A stretch of DNA of 36,368 nt. Origin: Chitinophaga pinensis (GTDB taxonomy: Bacteria; Bacteroidota; Bacteroidia; Chitinophagales; Chitinophagaceae). Made by a program: the position numbers and the translations under genes. The notes under the pieces were generated by a model that worked only from the letters and a program-made list of their open reading frames with translations, did not search any database and had not been told where the DNA came from. This document shows, piece after piece, positions 8,799 to 18,288 of this stretch. The stretch is from NCBI GenBank assembly GCA_945865295.1, contig CAMBDE010000016.1, positions 1 to 36,368 of the forward strand, written 5' to 3'. Position 1 is the first letter of the stretch. Each line of letters begins with the position of its first letter.

Positions 8799-10393
8799 TC
8801 AAACTTAATGATCCTAAATTTCGACTCCAAGCCTTTAGAATATTCCATGATGGTGTCTATCCAGGATACATCATATTGACCTACCCATTTAGAAAAATGT
8901 TCTTCGCGTTCTTGTAAATTATCTTGCGGAAATAATTCTTTTTTAATGCGATGTATGCGTTGTATAGCAACAGTTTGCTTGCGTCTTTCGGCACGTACCA
9001 TTTTCTTTTCTAATGCTAATAATTTCGCTTTTGCTTGCTGCGCTAGATTTTCGGCATGTGTCCCTAAAGTAGCGTCTACTTTTACTGCTTCATTTTTGAT
9101 CGTCGTATATAAAGTAGTTAAGTGATTGATTTGATCCTGTAAATCCAATGCTTGTGATGCATGTTTTTTTACATAGGTAATTTCTAATTCAAGAATTGGC
9201 TTGAATAAATCTTGTTCATCGAACTTCATGGCAGCCCATTGTTCAGCTTGCTTTTGACGCATCAATAAAAAAGAATTTCTAAGTTGTAATAAAGGATAGT
9301 GCACATCCACTTGATCAAACACATTCTTTAATTCCATCCAGTAGGCTAACTCTCCACCTCCTCCAACAAAAACCACACCAGGTAAAATTGTTTCCTGATA
9401 GACCCCTCTTAAAATCACATTAGGACTGAATCTTTCTGGGTATTGATGCAATTGGGCAATGATTTCTTTTTGTGAAAACTTTAAAGCGGTGTCCACTACT
9501 ATATATGTTTCCCCTTGCTTTTCGATTCTTCCTCTAATACTGTCTTTTAAATAAAATAAATTAATAGAACGGCCTGCGGATTGAACATGGTAGTCTTTTG
9601 ATAAAGCAGCAATCGCTGGCTGTATAGCATCATGAGAAAATGCTGTCAATAATTCTTTTTCCATCACTGGAATAAATGCCGCTTTAAGGGCAGCATCATC
9701 TGGCTGTAAAACCAACAATCCTTTTGATCCAAAAAATGCATGCACAAAAGACAATGTGGCCTCACTAATGGTTTTACCTTTCTGATAGGCGTCTTTTAAA
9801 ATCTCCAAAGCTTGTTGACCTTGAGGAAGTATGGACCAGTAGCTTTCTAATTGTTTTAATAAGCGTAATAAAGCATCATCCACTTGCATTCTTCCAATAG
9901 CACCAGTTTGTTTGGTCACCCATTGGCATTTCTTATGGTCTAAATTAAATGCACCTACTTCGTCCAAGTCCGCATCTTCGGACCCCATATAATACACTGG
10001 CACAAAATCATATTCAAGAAATGTTGCTTTTAAACTAGCAGCTAGTTGAATAGCATGTATAATTTTATAAAAAAAGTACAAGGGCCCCGTAAATAAATTC
10101 GGTTGATGTGCCGTGGTCACCACAAAAGTGGTATCCTTTTTTAACAATACAATCTGATCATTGACTGCTTTTTCTTGTGGAAGATTGCTGTATTGTTTTG
10201 TCAATACATCAAACAATAAGTTTCGATTGATCGGATATTTTTTTCGGCCTTCTATCGCTGCTTTGTAACCATCTACATTCGGCGCATATTGCACAAAATC
10301 AATCGCCTTGCCTTTACCCTCTAAATAATCATTGATTAATGTAGAGAATACATGTGTTGAACTAAATGGGATATGCATACTGCTTTGAGACAT
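8795..10393 (-). CDS. bshC: Putative cysteine ligase, bacillithiol synthesis
   Basis: BshC adds cysteine to glucosamine-malate in the last step of bacillithiol synthesis, the low-molecular-weight thiol of many Bacteroidota and Firmicutes. Family signatures are [49 protein letters not shown], a central [24 protein letters not shown], and a C-terminal coiled coil ([20 protein letters not shown]) before the final YDVSW segment. I chose the ATG at 10393 ([12 protein letters not shown]) because it gives the family's normal N-terminal length; the frame stays open to an ATG at 10441, which would add 16 unconserved residues. bshA and bshB are not in the window. It converges on purE with a 4-base overlap. 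Confidence 0.92.
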   Translation of the reverse strand: MSQSSMHIPFSSTHVFSTLINDYLEGKGKAIDFVQYAPNVDGYKAAIEGRKKYPINRNLLFDVLTKQYSNLPQEKAVNDQIVLLKKDTTFVVTTAHQPNLFTGPLYFFYKIIHAIQLAASLKATFLEYDFVPVYYMGSEDADLDEVGAFNLDHKKCQWVTKQTGAIGRMQVDDALLRLLKQLESYWSILPQGQQALEILKDAYQKGKTISEATLSFVHAFFGSKGLLVLQPDDAALKAAFIPVMEKELLTAFSHDAIQPAIAALSKDYHVQSAGRSINLFYLKDSIRGRIEKQGETYIVVDTALKFSQKEIIAQLHQYPERFSPNVILRGVYQETILPGVVFVGGGGELAYWMELKNVFDQVDVHYPLLQLRNSFLLMRQKQAEQWAAMKFDEQDLFKPILELEITYVKKHASQALDLQDQINHLTTLYTTIKNEAVKVDATLGTHAENLAQQAKAKLLALEKKMVRAERRKQTVAIQRIHRIKKELFPQDNLQEREEHFSKWVGQYDVSWIDTIMEYSKGLESKFRIIKFD

Positions 10394-10501
10394 CGTCTGC
10401 AAATTTCGGGAAAAATGCATTGATAAAGGCATTTTATTCAATATTGAAAGAAAAATAATACTTTTATAAGGCGAAAGATTGCTCGCTTAAAACTAGCCCC
10501 T

Positions 10502-11773
10502 ATGGAAACCTACGGTAAAATTCTTGTTATTGCTATGCCCCTATTTCTGTTATTGGTACTATTTGAAAAATGGTACGGATGGCGCAAGGGCAATGATACC
10601 GTTAGAACAATGGATATGATATCGAGTTTAAGCTCGGGGGTGACTAATTCAACGAAGGATGTTTTAGGACTTAGCATTGCTATTATTAGTTATAGTTGGT
10701 TGGTGGAAAACCTTACAATTTATCAAGTGAAGTCTAGTTGGATGCTTTATGTGATTGCATTTTTGGCTTTAGATTTTGCTGGCTATTGGGTGCACCGTCT
10801 AGCACATACCGTAAACTTTTTCTGGAACAACCATATCGTACATCATAGTAGTGAAGAATTTAATTTAGCCTGTGCATTGAGACAAAGTATCTCGGTTTAT
10901 TTTAGGATTTATGCCTTTCTATTAATACCTGCAGCTATGTTAGGTGTGCCGCAACAAGTGATTGCAGTGGTAGCCCCTTTACATTTATTTGCGCAATTTT
11001 GGTACCATACACAACATATCAATAAAATGGGCTGGCTAGAATATGTTATTGTTACACCCGCACATCACCGCGTGCACCATGCGATTAACCCAGAATATTT
11101 AGATAAGAACTATGGTCAGATATTTATTTTCTGGGATCGTATGTTTGGCACTTTCCAAGAAGAAACACCTGCAATCCCTGCTGTATATGGCGTAACAAGA
11201 CCAGTGCGTACTTGGAATCCCATCAAAATTAATTTTATGCATCTATGGTTATTGATGCAAGATGCTTGGCACACACAAAACTGGAAAGATAAATTGCGTG
11301 TATGGTTGATGCCACTAGGATGGAGACCGGCAGATGTGATTGAAAAATATCCTGTTTACAAAATTGAAGATGTATACCAATTCGAAAAATATGATACCCC
11401 TGCACCTAAAGGCATGATTGTTTATTTATGGATTCAACTATTTTTTCTACTCTTAATTGTAAGTTATTTATTTGGCAATGTATCTAGTATAGGATTAACC
11501 AATATGATGTACTATGGTTTATTCGTTTTTGCACAAGTATATGCTTTAACAGAATTCATGGACCGCAATCCAAGGGCATTGATTTATGAAATAGTGAAGA
11601 ATATGATTTGTGTTGGAGGCATCCTTTATTACGGAGGATGGTTTGGACTACAAAACTATTTTAGTGCGAGTAGCTATATCTTAATGGGTTATTTTTTTGT
11701 TAGCACAGCAACTGTAGCTGCATTTACTAGTCAACTAAATCGCCCTCTAAATCATAGTCGTACGCTTTCGTAA
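10502..11773 (+). CDS. Sterol desaturase / fatty acid hydroxylase family membrane protein
   Basis: An integral membrane di-iron oxygenase of the fatty-acid-hydroxylase superfamily. The three histidine clusters that hold the metal are present: HRLAH (98-102), HIVHH (111-115) and HHRVHH (188-193). Hydrophobic segments occur near residues 5-22, 55-95 and 130-165, with a further block of three or more near 305-410 after the catalytic part. That gives about 420 residues, a length shared with alkylglycerol-monooxygenase-like bacterial members. The substrate (lipid, carotenoid or ether lipid) cannot be told. Its last 47 bases overlap the 3' end of rimO on the other strand. The ATG at 10502 is the first plausible start; 108 bases separate it from the bshC start. 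Confidence 0.88.
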   Translation: METYGKILVIAMPLFLLLVLFEKWYGWRKGNDTVRTMDMISSLSSGVTNSTKDVLGLSIAIISYSWLVENLTIYQVKSSWMLYVIAFLALDFAGYWVHRLAHTVNFFWNNHIVHHSSEEFNLACALRQSISVYFRIYAFLLIPAAMLGVPQQVIAVVAPLHLFAQFWYHTQHINKMGWLEYVIVTPAHHRVHHAINPEYLDKNYGQIFIFWDRMFGTFQEETPAIPAVYGVTRPVRTWNPIKINFMHLWLLMQDAWHTQNWKDKLRVWLMPLGWRPADVIEKYPVYKIEDVYQFEKYDTPAPKGMIVYLWIQLFFLLLIVSYLFGNVSSIGLTNMMYYGLFVFAQVYALTEFMDRNPRALIYEIVKNMICVGGILYYGGWFGLQNYFSASSYILMGYFFVSTATVAAFTSQLNRPLNHSRTLS

Positions 11774-13037
11774 TTTTTACCATTACAAAATCACCTGGCT
11801 TCAATCTTTTCTTGGTATTGATCACCACTTCGTTGTCTACCTCCACACTATCAAATTCAGTGCGGCCTAAATAACGACCAGCTTCTTTTTTGTCCACCAA
11901 TACTTTTAAGATCTGCCCTTCTTTGGATTGGTTGATTTCAAGGCTAATCTCCTGTTGTACTTCCATGATCTCTTCTGCACGGCGTTGTTTCTCTGCTGCA
12001 GGCACATCGTCTACTAAGTCATGGGCACTTGTATTTTCTTCGTGACTATAAGTGAAGATGCCCACACGATCGAATTTATGCAATTGTAAAAAGGCCTTTA
12101 ATTCTTCTATGTCTTCCAATGTTTCGCCAGGGAAGCCGGCAATCAATGTGGTACGAATAGCAATACCCGGCACACGCTTTCTGATTTCATGAATCAATTC
12201 GGTCATCTCCTCTCTTGTAATATTACGACGCATGGCTTTTAGCATATTATTGCTTGCATGCTGTAATGGAATATCAATGTAGTTGCAAATATTATCGCGC
12301 TTACGCATGGCGTCCAAAATGTCTAGAGGAAATTTAGAAGGATACGCATAGTGTAAACGGATCCACTCCACGCCTTCAATATCTGCTAACGCGTGTAATA
12401 ATTTAGGCAAGGCACGCTCTTTATAAATATCCAATCCGTAATAAGTTAATTCCTGCGCAATCAACATCAATTCTTTCACTCCTTTTTTAACCAAGCCTTT
12501 TGTTTCGTCCACTAATTGTTCAATTGTTTTACTGACGTGTTGTCCTCGCATTAATGGAATCGCACAAAAAGAACAAGTACGGTTACAACCTTCACTAATT
12601 TTTAAATACGCATAATGCTGCGGCGTGCTTAATAAACGCTCTCCCAATAATTCTGCTTTATAGTCGGCATTCAATTGATTCAAGATCAAAGGCAATTCCA
12701 TGGTACCAAACCATGCATCTACTTCTGGTATTTCTGCAGCCAGGTCGCCTCTGTATCTTTCACTTAAACAACCCGTCACATAAACCTTATCTAATTTACC
12801 TTTCTTCTTTAAAGCCACTTGGTCTAAGATGGTATTCACACTCTCCTCTTTTGCTTTGTCTATGAATCCACAGGTATTCACTACCACAATATTATGGTCT
12901 AACTTTTTATTTTCATGCACCACGTCAATATCATTGGCCACTAATTGACCACTCAGCATTTCACTGTCCACCAAGTTTTTACTACAACCTAGTGTGATGA
13001 TATTGACCTTGTTCTGCTTTAAAGTTTTTGACTTCAT
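11727..13037 (-). CDS. rimO: Ribosomal protein S12 methylthiotransferase
   Basis: A radical-SAM enzyme that adds a methylthio group to the conserved aspartate of ribosomal protein S12. The N-terminal UPF0004 domain has the three cysteine segments TLGCSKNLVDSE, VNTCGFIDKAKEES and VTGCLSERY. The radical-SAM cluster motif is EGCNRTCSFCAIPLMRG. The C-terminal part (from about residue 370: EGQILKVLVDKK to GDFVMVKI and YDLEGDLVD) is the TRAM domain that docks on the target. At 436 residues it has normal length. It lies 34 bases after prfC on the same strand, so both may share a transcript; this joins two translation functions. Confidence 0.96.
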   Translation of the reverse strand: MKSKTLKQNKVNIITLGCSKNLVDSEMLSGQLVANDIDVVHENKKLDHNIVVVNTCGFIDKAKEESVNTILDQVALKKKGKLDKVYVTGCLSERYRGDLAAEIPEVDAWFGTMELPLILNQLNADYKAELLGERLLSTPQHYAYLKISEGCNRTCSFCAIPLMRGQHVSKTIEQLVDETKGLVKKGVKELMLIAQELTYYGLDIYKERALPKLLHALADIEGVEWIRLHYAYPSKFPLDILDAMRKRDNICNYIDIPLQHASNNMLKAMRRNITREEMTELIHEIRKRVPGIAIRTTLIAGFPGETLEDIEELKAFLQLHKFDRVGIFTYSHEENTSAHDLVDDVPAAEKQRRAEEIMEVQQEISLEINQSKEGQILKVLVDKKEAGRYLGRTEFDSVEVDNEVVINTKKRLKPGDFVMVKITKAYDYDLEGDLVD

Positions 13038-13049
13038 AAAATAGGTTTA

Positions 13050-13064
13050 ACGAATCCGATTCGT
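13050..13064. promoter_or_regulatory. Palindrome between prfC and rimO
   Basis: ACGAATC, one base, GATTCGT forms a perfect 7+1+7 palindrome inside the 34-base gap between the prfC stop and the rimO start. A T run follows on the plus strand (13068-13073), where no gene ends, so it is not an obvious terminator. On the minus strand it could be a protein site or a processing hairpin. Function unknown. Confidence 0.35.
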
Positions 13065-13071
13065 AAGTTTT

Positions 13072-14658
13072 TTATTTATTGACTTCGTTGGTGAAGTGGA
13101 ATGTAATGTCTGGATTATTCGTGATCTCTGTATTTAAGAACCACTCACTTTGTGCCAAATACACGGGTGAGCCATCTTTGTCTTCGGCCGCATTCTGCTG
13201 CTTATAACGTAAGAAATCGTTCAATTTATTTTTATCCGTAGAAGTTAACCAACAAGCTTTATAAAAAGGAAGGGTTCTAAATTCACAAGCCGCACCATAC
13301 TCCTGCAATAAACGGTATTGAATCACTTCAAACTGTAAGTCACCTACGCAACCAATGATTTTTTTATTGCCTCCAAACTGTGTGAACAACTGTGCCACCC
13401 CTTCGTCTGTTAACTGTTGAATGCCTTTCTCCAATTGCTTGGTCTTCATTGGATCCTTATTCACCAATTCTTTAAAGATCTCTGGAGAGAATGTTGGGAT
13501 ACCTGTAAAATAAAACTTCTCTCCTTCGGTTAGTGTATCTCCAATCTTAAAATTACCTGTGTCAAAAAGACCCACCACATCACCCGGGTAAGCGTCTTCC
13601 ACGATATCCTTACTGCGTGCTAAGAAGGTGTAAGGATTGGTAAAACGTACGTCCTTGTCTAAACGAACATGGGTGTAATATTTATTGCGTTCGAACCTAC
13701 CACTACAAACACGCATAAAAGCAATTCTATCTCGATGCTTTGGATCTAAATTGGCATGGATCTTAAAAATAAATCCGCTGAACTTGTCTTCACCTGCTTG
13801 TACTTTTCGAACACTTGTTTCTCTGTCACGTGGTGTTGGCGCAATTTGAATGAAAGTCTCCAACATTTCTTGGACCCCAAAATTATTCACAGCAGAGCCA
13901 AAAAATACGGGGGCAATCGCACCTGATAAATAATCCGCCGGATTCAATGCACCATATACCCCATCAATTAACTCTACATCTTCTCTAAGTAAATCGGCGT
14001 CACGGTCACCTACTTTTTGTTGTAATAATGGGCTAGACAAATCACCAATCGCCACCACATCTTCATCATCCGCTTTTGTACTTGCCGTAAATAAACGTAA
14101 ACTTTTATCATGCAAATTATAGACACCCTTAAATTCTTTACCACTATTAATTGGCCAAGTCATGGGGTGTAAAGAAATTTTTAATTCTGCTTCTATCTCT
14201 TCTAATAAATCAAATCTGTTTTTACCATCTCTGTCCATCTTATTAATGAACACAATCACCGGTGTGGCGCGCATACTACATACTTCCATCAGCCTTCTAG
14301 TTTGAGGCTCCACCCCATTCACAGAATCTATCACCAATATCACACTGTCCACTGCAGTTAAAGTTCTGTAAGTGTCTTCTGCAAAGTCCTTGTGCCCTGG
14401 TGTATCCAATAAATTAATCAAATTACCCTTGTATTCAAAAGACATCACCGAAGTGGCAACAGAGATACCTCTTTGACGCTCAATCTCCATGAAATCCGAA
14501 GTGGCATGCTTTTTAATTTTATTGCTTTTTACAGCGCCTGCAGTTTGAATGGCGCCACCGAATAACAATAATTTCTCTGTCAAGGTCGTCTTACCCGCAT
14601 CCGGGTGAGAGATGATGGCAAAGCTTTTTCTTCTATTAATTTCTTTTTCGTACTTCAT
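13072..14658 (-). CDS. prfC: Peptide chain release factor 3
   Basis: A GTPase that removes RF1/RF2 from the ribosome after peptide release. G-domain motifs are [15 protein letters not shown] (P loop), [12 protein letters not shown] and [16 protein letters not shown]3-specific parts follow, such as [51 protein letters not shown] and [14 protein letters not shown]. 528 residues is the usual length. It starts at the ATG at 14658; [20 protein letters not shown] is typical of the family. A hairpin terminator for lpdA lies upstream, so prfC is likely transcribed separately from lpdA, while rimO follows closely downstream. Confidence 0.96.
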   Translation of the reverse strand: MKYEKEINRRKSFAIISHPDAGKTTLTEKLLLFGGAIQTAGAVKSNKIKKHATSDFMEIERQRGISVATSVMSFEYKGNLINLLDTPGHKDFAEDTYRTLTAVDSVILVIDSVNGVEPQTRRLMEVCSMRATPVIVFINKMDRDGKNRFDLLEEIEAELKISLHPMTWPINSGKEFKGVYNLHDKSLRLFTASTKADDEDVVAIGDLSSPLLQQKVGDRDADLLREDVELIDGVYGALNPADYLSGAIAPVFFGSAVNNFGVQEMLETFIQIAPTPRDRETSVRKVQAGEDKFSGFIFKIHANLDPKHRDRIAFMRVCSGRFERNKYYTHVRLDKDVRFTNPYTFLARSKDIVEDAYPGDVVGLFDTGNFKIGDTLTEGEKFYFTGIPTFSPEIFKELVNKDPMKTKQLEKGIQQLTDEGVAQLFTQFGGNKKIIGCVGDLQFEVIQYRLLQEYGAACEFRTLPFYKACWLTSTDKNKLNDFLRYKQQNAAEDKDGSPVYLAQSEWFLNTEITNNPDITFHFTNEVNK

Positions 14659-14700
14659 TGTGCATTGTTCCTTAAAATCCGTTTATATATTCAACCTTAT

Positions 14701-14743
14701 TAAAAATGGCCCGCATTCAAAATCATTTGAAGCACGAGCCATT
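14701..14743 (-). terminator. Rho-independent terminator after lpdA
   Basis: On the minus strand a long stem (14742-14732 paired with 14716-14705, with several G-U pairs) has a 3' arm GGCCATT running into a T tract over 14705-14701. It lies about 22 bases after the lpdA stop and before prfC. Confidence 0.75.
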
Positions 14744-14764
14744 CTATATTTTATTCCAAGCTAG

Positions 14765-16174
14765 TTAGATATCAATTGCTTCGCCATAAGCAGCAGCTGT
14801 TGCTTCCTTCAAGCCTTCACTCATTGTTGGGTGTGGATGAATTGCGTTTAAAATTTCATGCGCAGTGGTTTCTAATTTACGAGCCACCACAGCTTCGGCA
14901 ATCATTTCCGTTACATTCATACCAATCATATGACATCCTAAGAACTCGCCATATTTTGCATCAAAGATTACTTTCACAAAACCTTCGGTCGCACCCGCTG
15001 CAGAAGCTTTACCACTCGCTACAAATGGGAACTTACCAACTTTGATTTCATATCCAGCTTCTTTCGCTGCTTTTTCTGTGTAGCCTACGCTAGAGATTTC
15101 AGGAATACAGTAAGTACATCCTGGAACGTTGTTGTAGTCAATTCCTTCTGGCAGATGTGCATGCTTCTTTTCCATATATGCAATATGTTCTGCAGCATTG
15201 ATCCCTTCTTTAGCAGCCACATGTGCTAATGCTTGGCCAGGAGAACAATCACCAATCGCATAAATTCCTGGAACAGCTGTTTGTCCAAATTTGTCTACCA
15301 CAACTCTTCCTTTATCTACTTTAATACCGTTTTGTTCTAAACCAATATTTTCAAGATTCGCCACGACACCTGCAGCACTTAAAAGCACATCTGCTTCTAA
15401 AGTCATAGTCGTGCCATCTGATTTTTTGACTAAAGCTTTCACGCCAGCACCAGTCGTATCCACTGACTCAACCGATGCGTTAGTCATGATCTCAATACCT
15501 TGCTTCTTATATTGCTTCTCTAATTCTTTAGAAATATCTTCGTCTTCTACTGGAACAATTCTTGGTGCAAACTCAACAATCGTCACTTTTGTACCCATGC
15601 TGTTGTAGACATAAGCAAATTCAACACCTATTGCGCCACTTCCTACAATGATCATGCTCTTTGGTTGTTGCTCCATCACCATCGCTTCTCTGTAGCCCAT
15701 TACTTTTTTACCATCTTGCTTTAAGTTGGGTAATTCTCTTGAACGACCACCTGTTGCAAGTACAATATATTTTGTATCGATTACTTGTGTTGTACCATCC
15801 GCAGCTTTTACTTCTACTTTGCCTTTTGAATGTACTTTTCCGTAACCCATAATTACATCAATCTTATTCTTCTTCATTAAGAACTGAACACCTTTGCTCA
15901 TCTTATCTGCCACACCACGGCTACGCTTAATCACTGCGCCAAAATCATGATTCACACCTGTTGTTGTGATACCGTAATCTGAACTATGCTTCACATAATC
16001 ATACACCTGCGCGCTCTTGATCAATGCTTTGGTTGGGATACAACCCCAGTTTAAACAAACGCCACCCAAGCTTTCTTTTTCAATGACAGCTACTTTTAAG
16101 CCTAATTGAGAAGCACGAATAGCAGCAGGATATCCACCAGGACCACTACCAATAACGATTACGTCGTATGCCAT
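14765..16174 (-). CDS. lpdA: Dihydrolipoyl dehydrogenase (E3)
   Basis: A flavoprotein that reoxidises dihydrolipoamide in pyruvate and 2-oxoglutarate dehydrogenase and in the glycine cleavage system, passing electrons to NAD. The FAD-binding GSGPGGYPAAIRAS is at the N-terminus. The redox disulfide is C40/C45 in GGVCLNWGCIPTK. The NAD-binding GSGAIGVEFAYVYNSMG, the second FAD segment GIYAIGDC, and the C-terminal HPHPTMSE with the active-site His-Glu pair are all present. 469 residues is the usual length. No E1 or E2 gene is adjacent, so it is a free-standing E3 likely shared by several complexes. A TATTTTTG promoter element lies 30 bases upstream and a terminator follows. Confidence 0.97.
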   Translation of the reverse strand: MAYDVIVIGSGPGGYPAAIRASQLGLKVAVIEKESLGGVCLNWGCIPTKALIKSAQVYDYVKHSSDYGITTTGVNHDFGAVIKRSRGVADKMSKGVQFLMKKNKIDVIMGYGKVHSKGKVEVKAADGTTQVIDTKYIVLATGGRSRELPNLKQDGKKVMGYREAMVMEQQPKSMIIVGSGAIGVEFAYVYNSMGTKVTIVEFAPRIVPVEDEDISKELEKQYKKQGIEIMTNASVESVDTTGAGVKALVKKSDGTTMTLEADVLLSAAGVVANLENIGLEQNGIKVDKGRVVVDKFGQTAVPGIYAIGDCSPGQALAHVAAKEGINAAEHIAYMEKKHAHLPEGIDYNNVPGCTYCIPEISSVGYTEKAAKEAGYEIKVGKFPFVASGKASAAGATEGFVKVIFDAKYGEFLGCHMIGMNVTEMIAEAVVARKLETTAHEILNAIHPHPTMSEGLKEATAAAYGEAIDI

Positions 16175-16203
16175 ATAGTTCTAATTTAAGTGTTTATAGG
16201 GTG

Positions 16204-16211
16204 CAAAAATA
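16204..16211 (-). promoter_or_regulatory. Candidate -7 element (TATTTTTG) for lpdA
   Basis: The minus strand reads TATTTTTG, a full match to TAnnTTTG, 29 bases before the lpdA ATG. No TTTG lies exactly 19 bases upstream; one does at 24. It would give a 5' leader of about 20 bases. Confidence 0.45.
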
Positions 16212-16245
16212 CCCCGAAAAAGGCAAATGAAAAAACAAATATTAA

Positions 16246-17067
16246 CTATTCAAAGAAAACACGCACCATCTGGAAAAACCACTTATTGTCGTTCGGACGT
16301 TGTTTACTAGACTGGTTTTCGTCGTATTTACTCAAACCAAACAAACCTGCCATATTCCCGCCTCTCACCGCAATCTCTAAATAGCCAGCAGAGTTAAACC
16401 AGGCCATCTTATCGGCCACAGGCACGGATCCATAGTTTTGACTTAAATTTTCAATGGTTTCATTTCGGGTAAATACAATCTTAAAGGACCTGCCCTTGGC
16501 ATGAAAATCAAACTCTTCCTTGCGGATATTCACCACCACATTCTCAAACTGGTCGATGAATAAAATTTGTCCCTCCATCCAATCTGGACCCAAAGTAGGT
16601 TGCATTGGATAGATTTCTTGAATCGTATCGGTTCTTTCACCCGCTTCCTCCAAAGTTCCAGAAGCAAAAAAATACGCAATCGCCTCTACCATGCGCTCGG
16701 TCATTTGTATAAATGTACCCGCGCCTTTACAATCGATTCTAACAATCTCCTTAGGCTTCAAACCCAACATCATGGTTAAAAAACCATTGTCTGGTGTGAT
16801 AAAATAATGCCCATTGTACTGGGCAAATAATAAATGATCCGAAGGAAACTGAAACGCATTCACCATCACCACATGCACAGTTCCAGCAGGATAATACTTT
16901 GCAGCATTGTTGAAAATATAAGCCCCTTGTTGGTAATTCTTACTAGATAAATAGTGCGTGATATCTGCAATCACACAACCCGGAATAGTTGACAATATCT
17001 GCCCTTTAACAGCACCAATGATAAAATCCTCTTGGCCAATATCAGATGTTAAAGTTATTAATGGCAT
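16246..17067 (-). CDS. SAM hydroxide adenosyltransferase (DUF62)-like protein, triad missing
   Basis: The fold matches the DUF62/SAM hydrolase-halogenase family: LTSDIGQEDFIIGAVKGQI at the start, IADITHYL, GTVHVVMV, NGHYFITPDNGFLTMM, and a C-terminal beta-barrel domain (QFENVVVNIRKEEF, SAGYLEIAVRGGNMAGLFGL). Characterised members split SAM to adenosine and methionine using an Asp-Arg-His triad. In the segment that normally reads VVDPGVGxxR this protein has N70 for the Asp and D77 for the Arg, and no TFHGRD-like histidine segment is seen (FIQMTERM instead). It may still bind SAM or adenosine but probably does not act by the standard mechanism. 273 residues, near family length. It is minus strand, between lpdA and the SDR gene. 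Confidence 0.75.
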   Translation of the reverse strand: MPLITLTSDIGQEDFIIGAVKGQILSTIPGCVIADITHYLSSKNYQQGAYIFNNAAKYYPAGTVHVVMVNAFQFPSDHLLFAQYNGHYFITPDNGFLTMMLGLKPKEIVRIDCKGAGTFIQMTERMVEAIAYFFASGTLEEAGERTDTIQEIYPMQPTLGPDWMEGQILFIDQFENVVVNIRKEEFDFHAKGRSFKIVFTRNETIENLSQNYGSVPVADKMAWFNSAGYLEIAVRGGNMAGLFGLSKYDENQSSKQRPNDNKWFFQMVRVFFE

Positions 17068-17156
17068 ATTTAATCTTAAACGAAAAAATAAGTCCTTTAT
17101 TTTATGGTTAAGCCCTATTTTTTAAATGAGTATCAATACTTTAAAGCAATTATCCC

Positions 17157-17963
17157 CTATTTAATCAGCTGCCCGTTTTTAAAGAAAAAATTGAAAGTCA
17201 GCTTATCTGCTAATCCCGGGAAAAATTTATTCATAAAAACGGCACGTTTCCCTGTGAAAGTCAGCACCAAAGTACGTTTGCGCTTTTCAATCGCGTGGAT
17301 GATATGCCCAGCACATTCCTCCGAAGACATCATTGCGCCCTCATCAATCGGCGACTCTCCTTGTGATTTGGCATCCTTATTCAACGCCGCATTGCGGATA
17401 TTGGAGCTTGTAAAACCAGGACAAACCCACATTACATGTGTGCCTGTATGTAATAATTCGGTTTTAATAGACTCCAGCCAGCCATTTAAGGCAAATTTAG
17501 ACGCAGAATAGCCACTTCTTCCTGGCAAACCACGATACCCTGCTATAGAAGACACTCCAACAATAACCCCTTTTTGCTTTAAAATAGAAGGCAATGCCGC
17601 CTTAGTTGTGTATACTGTCCCCCAGAAATTAATATCCATCACTTGCTTCAAAGTTTCGGTGGTGGTTTCCGTGATCAAAGCCCTCATGCTGATTCCTGCA
17701 TTGTTGATTAACACATCTATCTGTCCCCAAGTAGCTACGACATCTGCAATAAATTGTTCACATTCTAGTTCGTTACGCACATCTACACCCTTTAAAAATA
17801 AATTTGCACCAGAATGCTGCACTTGCAATTGATTTAATTTATCCTGACTTCTTCCGCAGGTAGCTACTTTAGCACCTAAGGCTAAAAACTGTTCTACCAG
17901 AGCCTTTCCGATGCCATCAGACCCACCTGTTATGACAACAACTTGATTGTTAAATACAGACAT
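17157..17963 (-). CDS. Short-chain dehydrogenase/reductase (SDR)
   Basis: A classical SDR oxidoreductase using NAD(P). The cofactor loop is TGGSDGIG near residue 12. CGRS after the second strand, with an Arg-Ser at the cofactor-binding turn, hints at NADP. NNAGIS, the catalytic Ser in GVSSIAGYRG and the YSASK Tyr-Lys pair are present, followed by VCPGFTSSNIR. The C-terminal tail (TFTGKRAVFMNKFFPGLADKL) is hydrophobic and basic and may touch the membrane, as in some SDRs of lipid metabolism. The start is taken at 17963 (MSVFNNQVVVITGG); the frame is open 6 codons more. A TACTTTTG element lies 15 bases upstream. Substrate unknown. Confidence 0.9.
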   Translation of the reverse strand: MSVFNNQVVVITGGSDGIGKALVEQFLALGAKVATCGRSQDKLNQLQVQHSGANLFLKGVDVRNELECEQFIADVVATWGQIDVLINNAGISMRALITETTTETLKQVMDINFWGTVYTTKAALPSILKQKGVIVGVSSIAGYRGLPGRSGYSASKFALNGWLESIKTELLHTGTHVMWVCPGFTSSNIRNAALNKDAKSQGESPIDEGAMMSSEECAGHIIHAIEKRKRTLVLTFTGKRAVFMNKFFPGLADKLTFNFFFKNGQLIK

Positions 17964-17978
17964 AAAAATGTGTTTGTA

Positions 17979-17986
17979 CAAAAGTA
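17979..17986 (-). promoter_or_regulatory. Candidate -7 element (TACTTTTG) for the SDR gene
   Basis: The minus strand reads TACTTTTG, matching TAnnTTTG, 15 bases before the chosen ATG. The sequence 19 bases further up is GTGG, so the -33 part is weak. Confidence 0.4.
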
Positions 17987-18046
17987 ATTGTTATTTGAAG
18001 ATGAACCACTTAGGAGCTGTTTTGGGGAAATAAAGTTGCCTATTTA

Positions 18047-18077
18047 TTTGGTTTGTTTCGATTAATCCTTATTTTTG
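18047..18077 (+). promoter_or_regulatory. Promoter of tRNA-Lys (TTTG-N19-TATTTTTG)
   Basis: TTTG at 18047-18050, exactly 19 bases, then TATTTTTG at 18070-18077. This is a full match to the Bacteroidota housekeeping sigma consensus. The expected start of transcription is about 18083-18085, some 20 bases before the tRNA. Confidence 0.8.
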
Positions 18078-18102
18078 CACTCCTCAAAAGGGAAACGGGT
18101 TA

Positions 18103-18175
18103 GAATTGGTAGCTCAGTTGGTAGAGCAATACACTTTTAATGTATGGGCCCTGGGTTCGAGTCCCAGCCAGTTCA
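18103..18175 (+). tRNA. tRNA-Lys, anticodon TTT
   Basis: The 73-base cloverleaf is complete. The 7-bp acceptor stem pairs GAATTGG with CCAGTTC. The D arm is GCTC/GAGC around AGTTGGTA. The anticodon stem is ATACA/TGTAT with loop CTTTTAA and anticodon TTT at 18136-18138. The T arm is CTGGG/CCCAG around TTCGAGT, and the discriminator is A. CCA is not encoded. The final bases belong to a 16-bp direct repeat shared with 22727-22742, which suggests this tRNA served as an integration target and was restored by the incoming element. Confidence 0.97.
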
Positions 18176-18178
18176 CAA
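18163..18178 (+). repeat. Putative attL: tRNA 3'-end copy of 16-bp direct repeat
   Basis: CCCAGCCAGTTCACAA covers the 3' T-stem strand, the acceptor strand and three bases after the tRNA. The identical 16 bases recur at 22727-22742. The flanks differ on both sides. Confidence 0.7.
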
Positions 18179-18198
18179 TCTAGCTAGTTAATAGTCAC

Positions 18199-18235
18199 AA
18201 AAACTCCGAAATCGTCAAGAAATCGGAGTTTTTTT
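18199..18235 (+). terminator. Terminator between tRNA-Lys and the large secreted gene
   Basis: The stem AAACTCCGA/TCGGAGTTT (18201-18209 with 18223-18231) is followed by a T run to 18235. It can stop tRNA transcription. Because of the A run before the stem, it may also serve the convergent 1394-residue gene on the minus strand. Confidence 0.8.
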
Positions 18236-18288
18236 ATGCCCTTGTGGCACGCTTTTGTAGTCTTTTGTATTGTTTTCTGTGGCTCGGG

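Noticed and set aside
15291..15608. 105-codon plus-strand ORF inside lpdA
   Set aside because: It is antisense to conserved lpdA coding sequence, with low-complexity Ser/Thr/Leu composition. It is a shadow frame.
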